A stretch of 64,000 nt of DNA from Methylobacterium sp. UNC378MF (GTDB lineage Bacteria > Pseudomonadota > Alphaproteobacteria > Rhizobiales > Beijerinckiaceae), in the NCBI RefSeq assembly GCF_900103195.1, contig NZ_FMWU01000019.1, forward strand, positions 80,460-144,459, read 5' to 3'. The notes beneath the pieces are model-generated. The model saw only the letters and a program-made list of their open reading frames with translations. It ran no database searches and was not told the origin of the DNA. Below, one piece after another: positions 25,765-34,216 of this stretch; position 1 is the stretch's first letter; every line of letters begins with the position of its first letter. The translations under genes were made by a program, and so were the position numbers.

Positions 25765-26226
25765 TCAGCTCTCCCCGGCCCCGCGCTTCAGCAGCGGCCG
25801 TGCGAGCATCTGCCCTTGGTCGCTGAAGCCCGCCGCGGCACAGAAGGCGCGCAGGGCCGCCTGGTCGGGCCCCGCGGCCAGGAGAAGCCGGTCGCAGCCC
25901 GCCTGCCGTGCCGCCCGGCCGGCAGCCTTCAGCAGCACCCGGCCGATGCCCCGCCGACGGGACTCGGCCGCGACCGCGAGGCTGGTGATCAGGCCGAAGG
26001 GCCGCGGCGCCTCGAGGGTCCGGATGGGGGCGACGGTGATGAGGCCGCTCGGCGGTCCCCATTCCACCGCGACGAGGGCGGTGCCGCCGTCCCGCTGCAG
26101 GGCCTCGAGCCGGGCTGCGAGATCCGCGGCACCGACCGCGATCCCCGTCTCGCCCAGCAGGGCCGCGAGCCCGGCTGCGTCCGCGCCGGCGGCGGCGCGG
26201 ATCTCCAGCCCGTAGCGATTGCTCAA
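25765..26226 (-). CDS. GNAT-family N-acetyltransferase
   Basis: A 153-residue acetyltransferase read from a TTG at 26226 behind GGGAGCGGGA; no ATG or GTG gives a complete domain. Motif A is FGLITSLAVAAESRRRGIGR followed by VLLKAAGRAARQAGCDRLLL, with RRRGIG as the acetyl-CoA pyrophosphate loop. The C-terminal ALRAFCAAAGFSDQGQM is the usual last strand region. The substrate is unknown. Confidence 0.78.
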   Translation of the reverse strand: MSNRYGLEIRAAAGADAAGLAALLGETGIAVGAADLAARLEALQRDGGTALVAVEWGPPSGLITVAPIRTLEAPRPFGLITSLAVAAESRRRGIGRVLLKAAGRAARQAGCDRLLLAAGPDQAALRAFCAAAGFSDQGQMLARPLLKRGAGES

Positions 26227-26462
26227 ATCCCGCTCCCGATCGGCCTGCCCGGGCGTTCAACGCGTCGCAGCGCGATCCGTCGCCTCCGGGCGCGGCTCGC
26301 AGGGGCGGCATCCGGGCCGTGGGTAAAGGGTGCGGCGGAGTCGCAAATGCCGATGGGCCGCTCGGGATCCCCATTCGGCGAAGTCGCCCGCAAGGTTTCC
26401 GGGCCGGAACGCGCTCGCAACCTGGGGCTTTGCTTGTCTGTCGAAGATCAGGGAGCGGCAGA

Positions 26463-26645
26463 ATGGCGGGTCGGGTGACGGATCAATCCGACGATGCGGA
26501 GGCAGGCGTGCCGCCGCCGCCGGAGACCGGGCGGACGGTGTCGCAGCCTGAGCCGAACGGGAAAGCGGATCCGGTCGAGCGGCACAAGGCCGAGACGGAG
26601 ATCGCCGCCGGCGACGTCGCCGACGATCTCGCCGATTTCGCGTGA
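26463..26645 (+). CDS. Small acidic hypothetical protein
   Basis: A 60-residue, strongly acidic polypeptide (MAGRVTDQSDDAEAGVPPPP at the start, DVADDLADFA at the end) with a GGGAG site. It is probably disordered and no family is recognised. Its codon use fits the genome, but small size and low complexity leave room for doubt. It sits alone between a divergent GNAT gene and the convergent mucR-like gene. Confidence 0.45.
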   Translation: MAGRVTDQSDDAEAGVPPPPETGRTVSQPEPNGKADPVERHKAETEIAAGDVADDLADFA

Positions 26646-26721
26646 TCCGGCCGGCGCGCGGGCTGCACGCCGGCCGGGATCCAGGAGCCCGGCCCGTGCC
26701 CGTGCCGGGCTCAGGCCGATC

Positions 26722-27237
26722 TCAGGCCGTCTCTTTGGCCTTGCGGGGGCGGCTCGCGCGCTTCGGCTTCTCGGCCACCTCCTCGACGGGCTCCGGCACC
26801 GGCGCCGGCGCCGGGGCGGCGGATTTGCGGCGCTGCTGACCGAGGCCGAGGCTGCGGGCGAGTTCCGAGCGCTGAGCCGAGTAGCTCGCGGCCGTCGACG
26901 GATAGTCGCGCGGCAGCCCGAAGCGCTCGCGATACTGCTCGATCGTCAGGCCGTTGCGCGACAGATGACGCTTCAGCGTCTTGTACGGCTTGCCGTCGAT
27001 GAAGGAGATCAGCGCGTCCGGCGTCACCGACTTGCGGATCTGGGCCGGGGTCGGCTTGTCGGCCGTCTCGGTGACCGTCGCGGCGGGCGCGGAGAGCTTC
27101 GTCAGCGCCGCGTGAACGCCGGCGAGCAGACCGGGCAGCTCGCTGATGGGCACGGAATTGTTCGAGACATAGGCCGAGACGATGTCCGATGCCTGCTCGA
27201 TAAAGGTCTGCTGCTGCTCAGTCGCGTTGTCGTCCAT
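26722..27237 (-). CDS. MucR/Ros-family transcriptional regulator
   Basis: A 171-residue regulator. The core KSVTPDALISFIDGKPYKTL and KRHLSRNGLTIEQYRERFGL, then PRDYPSTAASYSAQRSELAR and SLGLGQQRRK, matches MucR/Ros proteins, which are heterochromatin-like regulators that control exopolysaccharide, virulence and cell-cycle genes. The classical zinc-finger cysteines are both absent here (ISFIDG where many members have a cysteine in V-C-L-E-x-G), as in some Mesorhizobium homologues, so zinc binding is unlikely. The tail is Pro/Ala/Lys-rich. MucR genes are often autoregulated, and a 436-base noncoding region lies upstream. Confidence 0.85.
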   Translation of the reverse strand: MDDNATEQQQTFIEQASDIVSAYVSNNSVPISELPGLLAGVHAALTKLSAPAATVTETADKPTPAQIRKSVTPDALISFIDGKPYKTLKRHLSRNGLTIEQYRERFGLPRDYPSTAASYSAQRSELARSLGLGQQRRKSAAPAPAPVPEPVEEVAEKPKRASRPRKAKETA

Positions 27238-27673
27238 CGATGATTCCCTCTATCCGACCGTGGTGTGACGGTTCTAACGTCTGTGCAGCAAAATCAAGTC
27301 GTCGTCGAGCATTTCCCTACACAATGCCCCGGTCGTGAACACGCATATTGTTGAAGCCGTCGGTCCAGCTGAAATCGACCGTCGAGCAAACCGACACGCC
27401 GGAGGCGAGGTTGGATGAGACCGGGGCGTGCGGAAGGGGCCGGTTATGCCTTCTGCCGCGATCACGGCGCCGGCTTCCTCTGCGAAGATCGGTCTCGGGT
27501 CTGATGAGACGCCCGGAACTTCACGCCGCGGCCCGTTGCGACGTGCCGTCAGTCCGTCCAGGCGGAACGAACGTTTCGACCGGACTGTCACCTGATCTGC
27601 AGCGGTCCGGTCCTGGCCTCGGCCGCGTCCGGGCCATAAGGTTTCGGACGGGGCGGGATCCGGGGCGATCGAC
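27238..27673. promoter_or_regulatory. Divergent upstream region of mucR-like and PaaI-type genes
   Basis: 436 bases with no gene. The part nearest the mucR-like start (27275-27350) is AT-richer than average and would hold its promoter and possible autoregulatory sites. MucR-type proteins bind degenerate AT-rich sites, so no specific operator could be marked. Confidence 0.4.
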
Positions 27674-28087
27674 GTGGACCAGCAATCGGAACCGGGCACC
27701 GTCTTCGGCGCCGCCATCCCGTTCGTGGATTACTGCGGGATCGAGGCCCTCGACGTGCGCGCGGGCCGGACGCGCCTGCGCCTCGCCCTGCGGCCGGAGC
27801 ATTCCAACAATCTCGGCATCGCCCATGGCGGCGCGCTCTGCACCCTGCTCGACGTCGCCCTCGGAACGGCGGCCCGGCTGCGGGCGGGGCGCCCCGTGGT
27901 GACGCTCGACATGCAGACCCGCTTCCTCACGCCCGGGCGCGGCGTCCTGATTGCGGAGGGTCAGGTCACCCGGGCGGGCCGGTCGGTGATCTTCTGCGAG
28001 GCCGAGATCCGCGATGCGGCCGGGGATCTGGTGGCGACCGCCACGGGGCTGCTCAAGCCCGTCGGCGAGCGGTCGGCGACGGCCTAG
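27674..28087 (+). CDS. PaaI-family hotdog thioesterase
   Basis: A 137-residue hotdog-fold protein from a GTG start (MDQQSEPGTVFGAAIPFVDY). The signature NNLGIAHGGALCTLLDVALG, with HGG-x-x-x-x-x-x-D, is the acyl-CoA thioesterase site of the PaaI/YdiI group, followed by VTLDMQTRFLTPGRGVLIAE and EGQVTRAGRSVIFCEAEIRD. It hydrolyses an aryl- or acyl-CoA; the substrate is not known. It precedes hemF by about 100 bases on the same strand. Confidence 0.85.
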   Translation: MDQQSEPGTVFGAAIPFVDYCGIEALDVRAGRTRLRLALRPEHSNNLGIAHGGALCTLLDVALGTAARLRAGRPVVTLDMQTRFLTPGRGVLIAEGQVTRAGRSVIFCEAEIRDAAGDLVATATGLLKPVGERSATA

Positions 28088-28190
28088 ACGGCGCGCCGCC
28101 GGCGTGAATGACGGCGCCGGAGCCCTGCGCGCTCGTGCGGGGGGCGCGTTTGCATTGACGTGCGACCGGCAGGGTGGAAAAGCCTGTGTC

Positions 28191-29123
28191 ATGACGAAGC
28201 CGGATGATGCGCGCGCAGCCCTGGTTGCGCCTCCCTCAGAGGCCGACGTGACGGCCATGAAGTCCGAGGCCGCCGCGTGGTTCGAGACGCTGCGTGACCG
28301 CATCCTCGCGGCCTTCGAGGCCCTGGAGGCGGAGGCCGCGGGCCCGTTCCATCCCGACGCGCCCGAGGGCCCCGGAACGTTCGAGAAGACCCCATGGAAC
28401 CGGACCGACCATACCGGCCGGCCCGGCGGCGGCGGCGTCATGGCGATGCTGCGCGGCCGCGTCTTCGAGAAGGCGGGGGTGCACATCTCGACGGTGCACG
28501 GCGAGTTCGCGCCGGAATTCCGGGCCCAGATGCCCGGCGCCGCCGAGGACCCGCGCTTCTTCGCCACCGGCATCTCGCTGATCGCCCATCCGTGGAATCC
28601 GCACGTGCCGACGGTGCACATGAACACCCGGTTCGTCGCGACGACGCGGGCCTGGTTCGGCGGCGGGGCCGACCTGACCCCGGTGCTCGAGCGGCGCCGC
28701 AACCAGGACGATCCGGACAGCCGGCACTTCCACGCCTGCCTGGAGCGGGCCTGCACGGCGCACGGCATCGATCACGCCGGCTACAAGGCGTGGTGCGACG
28801 AGTATTTCCACCTCAAGCACCGGAACGAGCCGCGCGGCATCGGCGGGATCTTCTACGATTATCGCTGGAGCGGGGATCCGCAGGCCGACCTCGCCTTCAC
28901 GCGTGACGTCGGTCGGGCCTTCCTCGAGGCCTATCCGAAGATCGTGCGCGACAACGTCGCCACGCCGTGGACCGAGGCGGACCGCCACGAGCAGCAGGTG
29001 CGGCGCGGCCGCTACGTCGAGTTCAACCTGCTCTACGACCGGGGCACGATCTTCGGCCTGAAGACCGGCGGCAACGTCGCCTCGATCCTGTCCTCGATGC
29101 CGCCGACCGTGCGCTGGCCGTGA
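28191..29123 (+). CDS. hemF: Oxygen-dependent coproporphyrinogen III oxidase
   Basis: A 310-residue HemF, which converts coproporphyrinogen III to protoporphyrinogen IX in haem and chlorophyll synthesis. Family marks are WFETLRDRILAAFEALE, TWNRTDHTGRPGGGGVM-like sequence near 70 (KTPWNRTDHTGRPGGGGVMA), LIAHPWNPHVPTVHMNTRFV, WFGGGADLTPVLE, the FHLKHRNEPRGIGGIFYDY segment, and RGRYVEFNLLYDRGTIFGLK with GGNVASILSSMPPTVRWP at the end. The ATG at 28191 gives the usual length. The stop overlaps the GTG of the helicase gene by four bases, so the two are translationally coupled. Confidence 0.95.
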   Translation: MTKPDDARAALVAPPSEADVTAMKSEAAAWFETLRDRILAAFEALEAEAAGPFHPDAPEGPGTFEKTPWNRTDHTGRPGGGGVMAMLRGRVFEKAGVHISTVHGEFAPEFRAQMPGAAEDPRFFATGISLIAHPWNPHVPTVHMNTRFVATTRAWFGGGADLTPVLERRRNQDDPDSRHFHACLERACTAHGIDHAGYKAWCDEYFHLKHRNEPRGIGGIFYDYRWSGDPQADLAFTRDVGRAFLEAYPKIVRDNVATPWTEADRHEQQVRRGRYVEFNLLYDRGTIFGLKTGGNVASILSSMPPTVRWP

Positions 29124-30238
29124 GTGCGGGTCTGCCGGCCGCCTACGCCCCGCAGCAGGACGCAGCGCTGAAGGCGATCGCCGCGTGGCGGCGGGAGGGG
29201 GGATCTCAGGTGTTCCGGCTGTTCGGCTATGCCGGAACCGGCAAGACCACCCTCGCGCGCCGGATCGCCGAGGATGTCGACGGCACGGTGGTCTACGGGG
29301 CCTTCACCGGCAAGGCGGCCTCGGTGATGCGCCAGAAGGGCTGCTACGACGCCGCGACGATCCACTCGCTGATCTACCGCACCAAGGAGGCGGAGGAGGG
29401 CGGCCCGACCTTCACGCTGAACCGGTCGGGCCCGGCCGCCAAGGCGGATCTCATCATCATCGACGAGTGCTCGATGGTCGATTCCGACCTCGGCAACGAT
29501 CTCCTGTCCTTCGAGCGGCCGGTGCTCGTCCTGGGCGACCCGGCCCAGCTGCCGCCGGTGCGCGGCGGCGGCTTCTTCACCGAGGCCGAGCCCGACGTGA
29601 TGCTCACGGAGGTTCACCGGCAGGCCAAGGACGACCCGATCGTCCGCATGGCGATGACGATCCGCGAGGGTGGCCGGCTGGACCTCGGCCGATACGGGCA
29701 GAGCCGGGTCGTGTCGCGCCGCGCCCTGGATCCGGCCGAGGTGCTCGAATGCGACCAGGTGCTGGTCGGCCTCAACAAGACGCGCCGCCTCTACAACGCC
29801 CGGCTCCGGGAACTGGCCGGCCACACGGATCCGATGCCGGCGATCGGCGAGAAGCTGGTCTGCCTGCGCAACGACCGGGTGAAGGGCCTGCTCAACGGCT
29901 CGACCTGGACGGTCCAGGCGCTGCGCGCGCCGCCGCGGCCGGACCTGATCCGCCTCGACGTGGTGCCGGAGGACGACCCGGGGCTGCGCCGGAAACCCAC
30001 CGACATCAAGGTGCTGCGCGCGATGATCTCCGGCACGGACGAGGAGATCCCGCTGTTCCTGCGGCGCGAGACGGATGAGTTCACCTACGGCTACGCGCTG
30101 ACGGTGCACAAGGCGCAGGGGTCGCAATGGGACCGGGTGACCTTGTTCGACGAATCCTACGCGTTCCGCGAGCACCGGGCGCGCTGGCTCTACACCGGCC
30201 TCACCCGCGCGGCGCAGGCGATCACCGTGGTGGTCTGA
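29120..30238 (+). CDS. RecD-like ATP-dependent DNA helicase
   Basis: A 372-residue superfamily 1B helicase whose GTG start overlaps the hemF stop (GTGA). Motifs in order: Walker A FRLFGYAGTGKTTLARRIAE at about 34-53, GAFTGKAASVMRQKGC (Ia), DLIIIDECSMVDSDLG (Walker B), LVLGDPAQLPPVRGGGFF (III), MLTEVHRQAKDDPIVRMAM (IV), a late EFTYGYALTVHKAQGSQWDR (V) and RWLYTGLTRAAQAITVVV (VI). It is shorter than RecD2, lacking the N-terminal domains, and resembles phage Dda-type stand-alone helicases. A role in repair is likely, but its partner is unknown. It ends 79 bases before tRNA-Ser. Confidence 0.88.
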   Translation: MSAGLPAAYAPQQDAALKAIAAWRREGGSQVFRLFGYAGTGKTTLARRIAEDVDGTVVYGAFTGKAASVMRQKGCYDAATIHSLIYRTKEAEEGGPTFTLNRSGPAAKADLIIIDECSMVDSDLGNDLLSFERPVLVLGDPAQLPPVRGGGFFTEAEPDVMLTEVHRQAKDDPIVRMAMTIREGGRLDLGRYGQSRVVSRRALDPAEVLECDQVLVGLNKTRRLYNARLRELAGHTDPMPAIGEKLVCLRNDRVKGLLNGSTWTVQALRAPPRPDLIRLDVVPEDDPGLRRKPTDIKVLRAMISGTDEEIPLFLRRETDEFTYGYALTVHKAQGSQWDRVTLFDESYAFREHRARWLYTGLTRAAQAITVVV

Positions 30239-30317
30239 GCCGGCCGAGGCGCGTGACGTCGCTTGTGAAGCCGGGCCGCGCGTGCTAGGCACCGCCCGTC
30301 TCATCGAGGCACCTCGC

Positions 30318-30407
30318 GGAGAGGTGGCAGAGCGGTTGAATGCACCGCACTCGAAATGCGGCATGCCTGCAAGGGCATCGGGGGTTCGAATCCCCCCCTC
30401 TCCGCCA
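30318..30407 (+). tRNA. tRNA-Ser (anticodon CGA)
   Basis: A 90-base class II tRNA. The acceptor stem GGAGAGG pairs with CCTCTCC, the discriminator is G, and CCA is encoded. The anticodon arm CCGCA-CTCGAAA-TGCGG gives anticodon CGA (codon UCG). The long variable arm CATGCCTGCAAGGGCATC and a T arm containing GGGGGTTCGAATCCCCC are complete. It marks the left end of the accessory region. Confidence 0.96.
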
Positions 30408-30498
30408 GTTACCGTTGATTTATCACGTTTTTTTCGTCTGATTTGACGTTTGCCGCACCATTCGCCCCACCGGCGCATGGGAAGCCGGCCTCCTCCGG

Positions 30499-30927
30499 TC
30501 AGTGGCTCATCAGACAGCAGGCCGCCGCCTCGGCGAGCAGGTCGCGCGCGATTCCGCCGAAGAACCACTCGCGCAGGCGGCTGTAACCGAAGGCGCCGCT
30601 CACGATCAGGTTCGCATCTGCGTCGACCGCCGCTCTCTGCAGGTCCTCGGCGGCGGTCGAAGCCGAGACTGCGACTTGCCGCGTCGTCGCATTCACGTCG
30701 TGGGGCGCGAGGTAGCGCGTCACGTCCTCGACCTCAGACCCGTCCTCGGCTACCCGCAGCACCTGGACTGCCGTGGCGCGCCTGCTCGCACTCCGCTCGA
30801 CCGCCCGGCGAGAGACCGAGCGGGACCGTCTGGACGCCATCGCGGTCGAGGTCGACGACCTAGCGGCGGGCATCGCCCGCCACGCCCTGAACAGACCGGC
30901 GGAGCCGCGGCTGCTCGGCGCCGCCAC
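30499..30927 (-). pseudogene. Universal stress protein remnant (C-terminal UspA domain)
   Basis: The last 85 residues of this frame, from VQVLRVAEDGSEVEDVTRYL to AGAFGYSRLREWFFGGIARD-like sequence (read here as SGAFGYSRLREWFFGGIARD) and AAACCLMSH, match the second half of a UspA domain, including the ATP-binding G-x-x-G-x-S/R-L-R-E-x-x-x-G-G pattern. The first 55 residues are Arg/Ser-rich and do not look like UspA, and the tandem first domain expected in alphaproteobacteria is missing. It is therefore judged a 5'-decayed gene. It lies directly after tRNA-Ser, on the opposite strand. Confidence 0.6.
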
Positions 30928-31135
30928 GGTGACGATCGAGGCCGCGCGCTCGACGGTCCGTCGCGCCGCGGCCCGGCCGGCTGATCGGACTTCCTCACAG
31001 TGTTCAATAACAAGATCTGGTCTGTTGGGCGCGAGGCGAAAGGGCCGCTTTTCGGTCGAAAACGAAGTTTCGCTCGTGGCCGCGAGCCGACCAGGGCCGG
31101 AGCGAGTTCGTGGCTGAACCGATCTGCACCGACAA

Positions 31136-31936
31136 TCACCGCAGATGACATCCGACAGCTTGAGCGACCTCGTGTGATGTCAGCCCAAAATCACACAGAA
31201 AATCATCATCCATTGGAAAGCCGGCTTCCCCAACCGCCTTGCTCAAGCTGCGGCGCCAGGAACTGAAGGGGCCGTGAACCTCCGAGTGGTTCACGGAACT
31301 ATTCACGACGTAGGCGCCGGACACAGGGAGCGGGACAGCCGCTCCGCCGTGCTCCTGCGCGGTCTCCGGCCAGCGATAGTGCTCGTGCAGGACGGCATGG
31401 GGATCGCGCTGCAGCGCATCGGGCGCTTCGGGGACAAGCCGCGCGACGACACTCGAACCGCAGAGACGCTGGAAGCTTCCGTCAAAGATGCGCTCGTCCG
31501 GCAGGCGGATCGCCCGGTGCCCTCGGATGTCGGCAATGAAGCCGTCGGCGATGTACCCGCCCAGTGCCCCAGCCGGGATCACGGTCCGTGCCGCCTCGAC
31601 GAGCCGACGGTCGACCCAGTCGTCGCCGTCGAGGAACATCAGCAGACCACCGCCTTCCGCCAGAGTACGCTGCGCTATTAGGTGCTTCTTGCGCCCGCTG
31701 TCGAGATTGTCAGCACGGACGGCCTCGACCGGCCAATCGGCGGCGATAAAGGTAACCCGGCGATCTAGAGGCGCGATGGCTGGCTGGTCATGTCCAGCGA
31801 TGACGACACGGAAGGCCGGATCCGTCTGGGCCGCGGCTGACCTGAGGGTCAGGCCGAGCAGCGCCTCAACGAGCGGCCAGTCCGTCGCAGTGTCACGCGC
31901 GATCAGCGGTATACCGAAGGTGAAAGGTTCCGCCAC
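31136..31936 (-). CDS. Glycosyltransferase, GT-A-like
   Basis: A 266-residue protein from a GTG start. FTFGIPLIARDTATDWPLVE opens a nucleotide-sugar-binding fold, and GGGLLMFLDGDDWVDRRLVE carries the metal-binding DxD (DGDD) of GT-A enzymes. The remaining half (YIADGFIADIRGHRAIRLPD, then a His-rich FLHEHYRWPETAQEHGG-like stretch) resembles bacterial glycosyltransferases of the GT2 type that act on exopolysaccharide or surface glycans. The acceptor is unknown. It lies 12 bases downstream of the next glycosyltransferase gene on the same strand, so the two form an operon. Confidence 0.72.
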   Translation of the reverse strand: MAEPFTFGIPLIARDTATDWPLVEALLGLTLRSAAAQTDPAFRVVIAGHDQPAIAPLDRRVTFIAADWPVEAVRADNLDSGRKKHLIAQRTLAEGGGLLMFLDGDDWVDRRLVEAARTVIPAGALGGYIADGFIADIRGHRAIRLPDERIFDGSFQRLCGSSVVARLVPEAPDALQRDPHAVLHEHYRWPETAQEHGGAAVPLPVSGAYVVNSSVNHSEVHGPFSSWRRSLSKAVGEAGFPMDDDFLCDFGLTSHEVAQAVGCHLR

Positions 31937-31948
31937 GATCCGCTGCCC

Positions 31949-32950
31949 TCAGAATGGCCCTGGGCCGCATTGAGCTGCGGCGACATCGCGCGTAAGCGCC
32001 CGGACATGCGTGGCGTAGAGGCGGCAACATTGCTCGTAGAGGGTTCGGACGCCTTCATCCATCATGAGCTTATCGTAGCTGGCCCTGACTGCCGGCAGCC
32101 CGACTGCGATGCTGAGGTCTTCCTCCTCGTTCCGGTCGAAGACAGGCCAGTTCGCCTCGCGCGACCACCTGATGTTCAGACCGCCGCCTCGTCGGTGTTT
32201 GACGACGTAGTCCTCCCAAGAACGCGTGTTGTAGTGGTTGACCTGAGCGAGCTCCCAGGAGACCGTCCCCGGCTCGGATTGCAGAAAGTCTCCGTGCGAC
32301 TCGTCGTAGAAGTAGGCGGGTAGCGTAGCACCTGCTCCGTTCACATAGCGAAGTGTGTCGCGTGCGTCCGAGCGCGGAAAGCGTGGCTGATGCGGTAGCA
32401 GCTTGCAGCCGTAAACTTCCGTTTTCGTGAAGAGCGTCTTGTAGGGTCGATTGACACCGTGTTCCAGAGGCGCTGCCCTGCTGAACCGCTCCGTCACGAA
32501 GTCCCGAGACCATGTGCGGTGGCCGGAACTGCCGAATACGCGCCAGTTGACGAGAATGGCGGTGCTCCCGGGAACGGCCGTGATCAGGTCTGTCACGCGC
32601 CGCTGGCCGACATGAATGTTGAGGAACTCGTCGGCATCGAGCACCATGACCCAATCTGCCTCCGTCAGGATGGGCAGCGTCTCGGCGCGGGCATAGGCGG
32701 CGAGTTGGGGCTTGTCTCCTGGCGCAACGGTATGGGGCAGATGGGTGAGCAGACCGAGCGTCTGAAGGCGGTCGAGGAGTGCCGGCGAACCGTCGATGCA
32801 GTCGTTCGTGCAGATGACGATATCCGTAAACCCGATCGCACGGTGGTAGGTGAGCCACTCTGGTATGTACGGGCCCTCGTTTCGCATGGTCGCGACGAGG
32901 AGAATACGACAGGGCTTCGCCGACTGTGTTGGGGGTGCAGGTACCGTCAT
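31949..32950 (-). CDS. Glycosyltransferase family 2/92-like protein
   Basis: A 333-residue protein starting MTVPAPPTQSAKPCRILLVA. The strand-loop TMRNEGPYIPEWLTYHRAIG and FTDIVICTNDCIDGSPALLD are typical of glycosyltransferases of the GT92/DUF23-like or Glyco_tranf_2_4 group. WVMVLDADEFLNIH carries the DxD motif, and ETHxxx-like late residues appear in LAQVNHYNTRSWEDYVVKHR, matching the conserved H-Y segment. The ATG at 32950 is preferred; the frame is open upstream but Arg/Ser-rich. It is the first gene of a two-gene glycosyltransferase operon. GC is slightly below the left flank. Confidence 0.8.
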   Translation of the reverse strand: MTVPAPPTQSAKPCRILLVATMRNEGPYIPEWLTYHRAIGFTDIVICTNDCIDGSPALLDRLQTLGLLTHLPHTVAPGDKPQLAAYARAETLPILTEADWVMVLDADEFLNIHVGQRRVTDLITAVPGSTAILVNWRVFGSSGHRTWSRDFVTERFSRAAPLEHGVNRPYKTLFTKTEVYGCKLLPHQPRFPRSDARDTLRYVNGAGATLPAYFYDESHGDFLQSEPGTVSWELAQVNHYNTRSWEDYVVKHRRGGGLNIRWSREANWPVFDRNEEEDLSIAVGLPAVRASYDKLMMDEGVRTLYEQCCRLYATHVRALTRDVAAAQCGPGPF

Positions 32951-33196
32951 GAATCCGGGGGACCTCGCGCTCTCGGCTCGCCTTGACGGGCAATCCGGGG
33001 AGCGAAACGAACGTTCCGGCCGAGGTCGTCTGACGACCTTCGCCGCTGTACGAACGAGGAGGGGGCGCGCTCGAGCGCCTTTCCGTCGCTCGCCTCCTCT
33101 CCACATTCTGTGAACGATGCAGCCGGAAGCCCGATCTGGCCCAAAGCAGGCCCTTGAACAGGCCGCTTAGCCAGGCCGATCGCAGCCTCAACGGCA

Positions 33197-33252
33197 GAAG
33201 CTGGCCGAAAGCGGCCTGTCCGCTTCGGAGCAGGTCTGTCGGAAAAGCGGAC
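33197..33252 (-). repeat. 56-base dispersed repeat, copy 1
   Basis: On the minus strand it begins GTCCGCTTTTCCGACAG and ends GGCCAGCTTC. By eye it differs from copy 2 (54776-54831, plus strand) at eight of 56 positions. Both copies lie in gene-poor stretches of the accessory region. Confidence 0.65.
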
Positions 33253-33420
33253 GCGCAGCTTGCGACCGCGGCTGTGTCAAAGCGCGAATGCTATCGGCGG
33301 CCGTCGAAAATTGGTCTCTCGAAGAAGCGTGACATCGGCCTCAGGGGCTTCGTGTTGCCACCGGCCAGTCGCTCTGGAGATCTCTGGCGGCTGATGCGCA
33401 GACGTTTGCTCTACGACTTC

Positions 33421-33618
33421 TCAATACCCCCGCGTTTTGACACAGCCTCGACCCATGCCGGTCATGCCGGCGGCCGTCAGCGCATCCCGATGGCGGGCAC
33501 CCTCGGCCGTCCGGCAGCTCCGGGCCAGCTGGTGGTACAGGCGCATGATTGAGGTCCGATTCGGGAAGACCGCCCGCGCGACCTGAGCAGTCTCGAGTCG
33601 CACGACGTACGTGTGCAT
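33421..33618 (-). CDS. Possible small protein, unknown
   Basis: A 65-residue frame starting MHTYVVRLETAQVARAVFPN. About three quarters of third codon positions are G or C, as in real genes of this genome, while the surrounding sequence shows no such bias. No family was recognised and no clear ribosome-binding site is present, so it may be a remnant of a longer gene. Confidence 0.35.
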   Translation of the reverse strand: MHTYVVRLETAQVARAVFPNRTSIMRLYHQLARSCRTAEGARHRDALTAAGMTGMGRGCVKTRGY

Positions 33619-34216
33619 CGCAGCGCGTTAATCCACTCGCCTCCGGCTGATTCGGGAACGCGCGCAATCGCTGAGCTGCGACGCACGGCCCCCTCTCATC
33701 GCAGGACCCGAGTTCAATTCGCCGGCAATATGCTGGCCGGACAACTGAAAAGCTTCGTGTGGCGTTGCGATGGTGCGGCAGTGCGGAAGCACATGACTCG
33801 AGCTCGGTCGTGCTGTTCGCATGAGGCCGGCTTATAGCGCTTCCGTTGACCATCGTAGAGGGCCGGCCCACAGTCGAAATCACAATGCCGCTTGTCAACG
33901 ACATCGGTTGTCAATGATCGTTGCGCTCTTCCGGCTCACGGAAAGTACTTCATACCGCCATTGCTTCAACGAAAATTCAAATAAACACTATAGGTGATTG
34001 GCATCATATTGCATTGCAAAATAAAATTGGGGCGTATCGCGTCCATGAATGGTATCTTACGTCAAACGAGGTAGTCTTAATAGGCTAGATCGAAATGATA
34101 ACTATCCGTATTCTGCTCAAATCAGCACCCTGATCGCGTTGCTCGACCTGGGCGACGGACTACATCGCCCGGCCCGCTAGAAGGGGCTTGGGTAAGCATC
34201 AATCAGGAGGAACGCG

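Larger units (their letters stand above)
32951..34216. other. Gene-poor region with a repeat and AT-rich tract
   Basis: 1.27 kb with at most one tiny gene (33421-33618). It contains a 56-base repeat (33197-33252) whose partner is at 54776-54831 in inverted orientation. From 33840 to 34150 the sequence is much richer in A+T than the rest of the window, which fits transferred DNA or a regulatory tract upstream of the Asn-Gly repeat genes. No complete gene or transposase was recognised. Confidence 0.5.

Noticed and set aside
30408..30498. Attachment-site duplicate of the tRNA-Ser 3' end
   Set aside because: No second copy of the GTTCGAATCCCCCC segment and no integrase gene were found by eye in the window.
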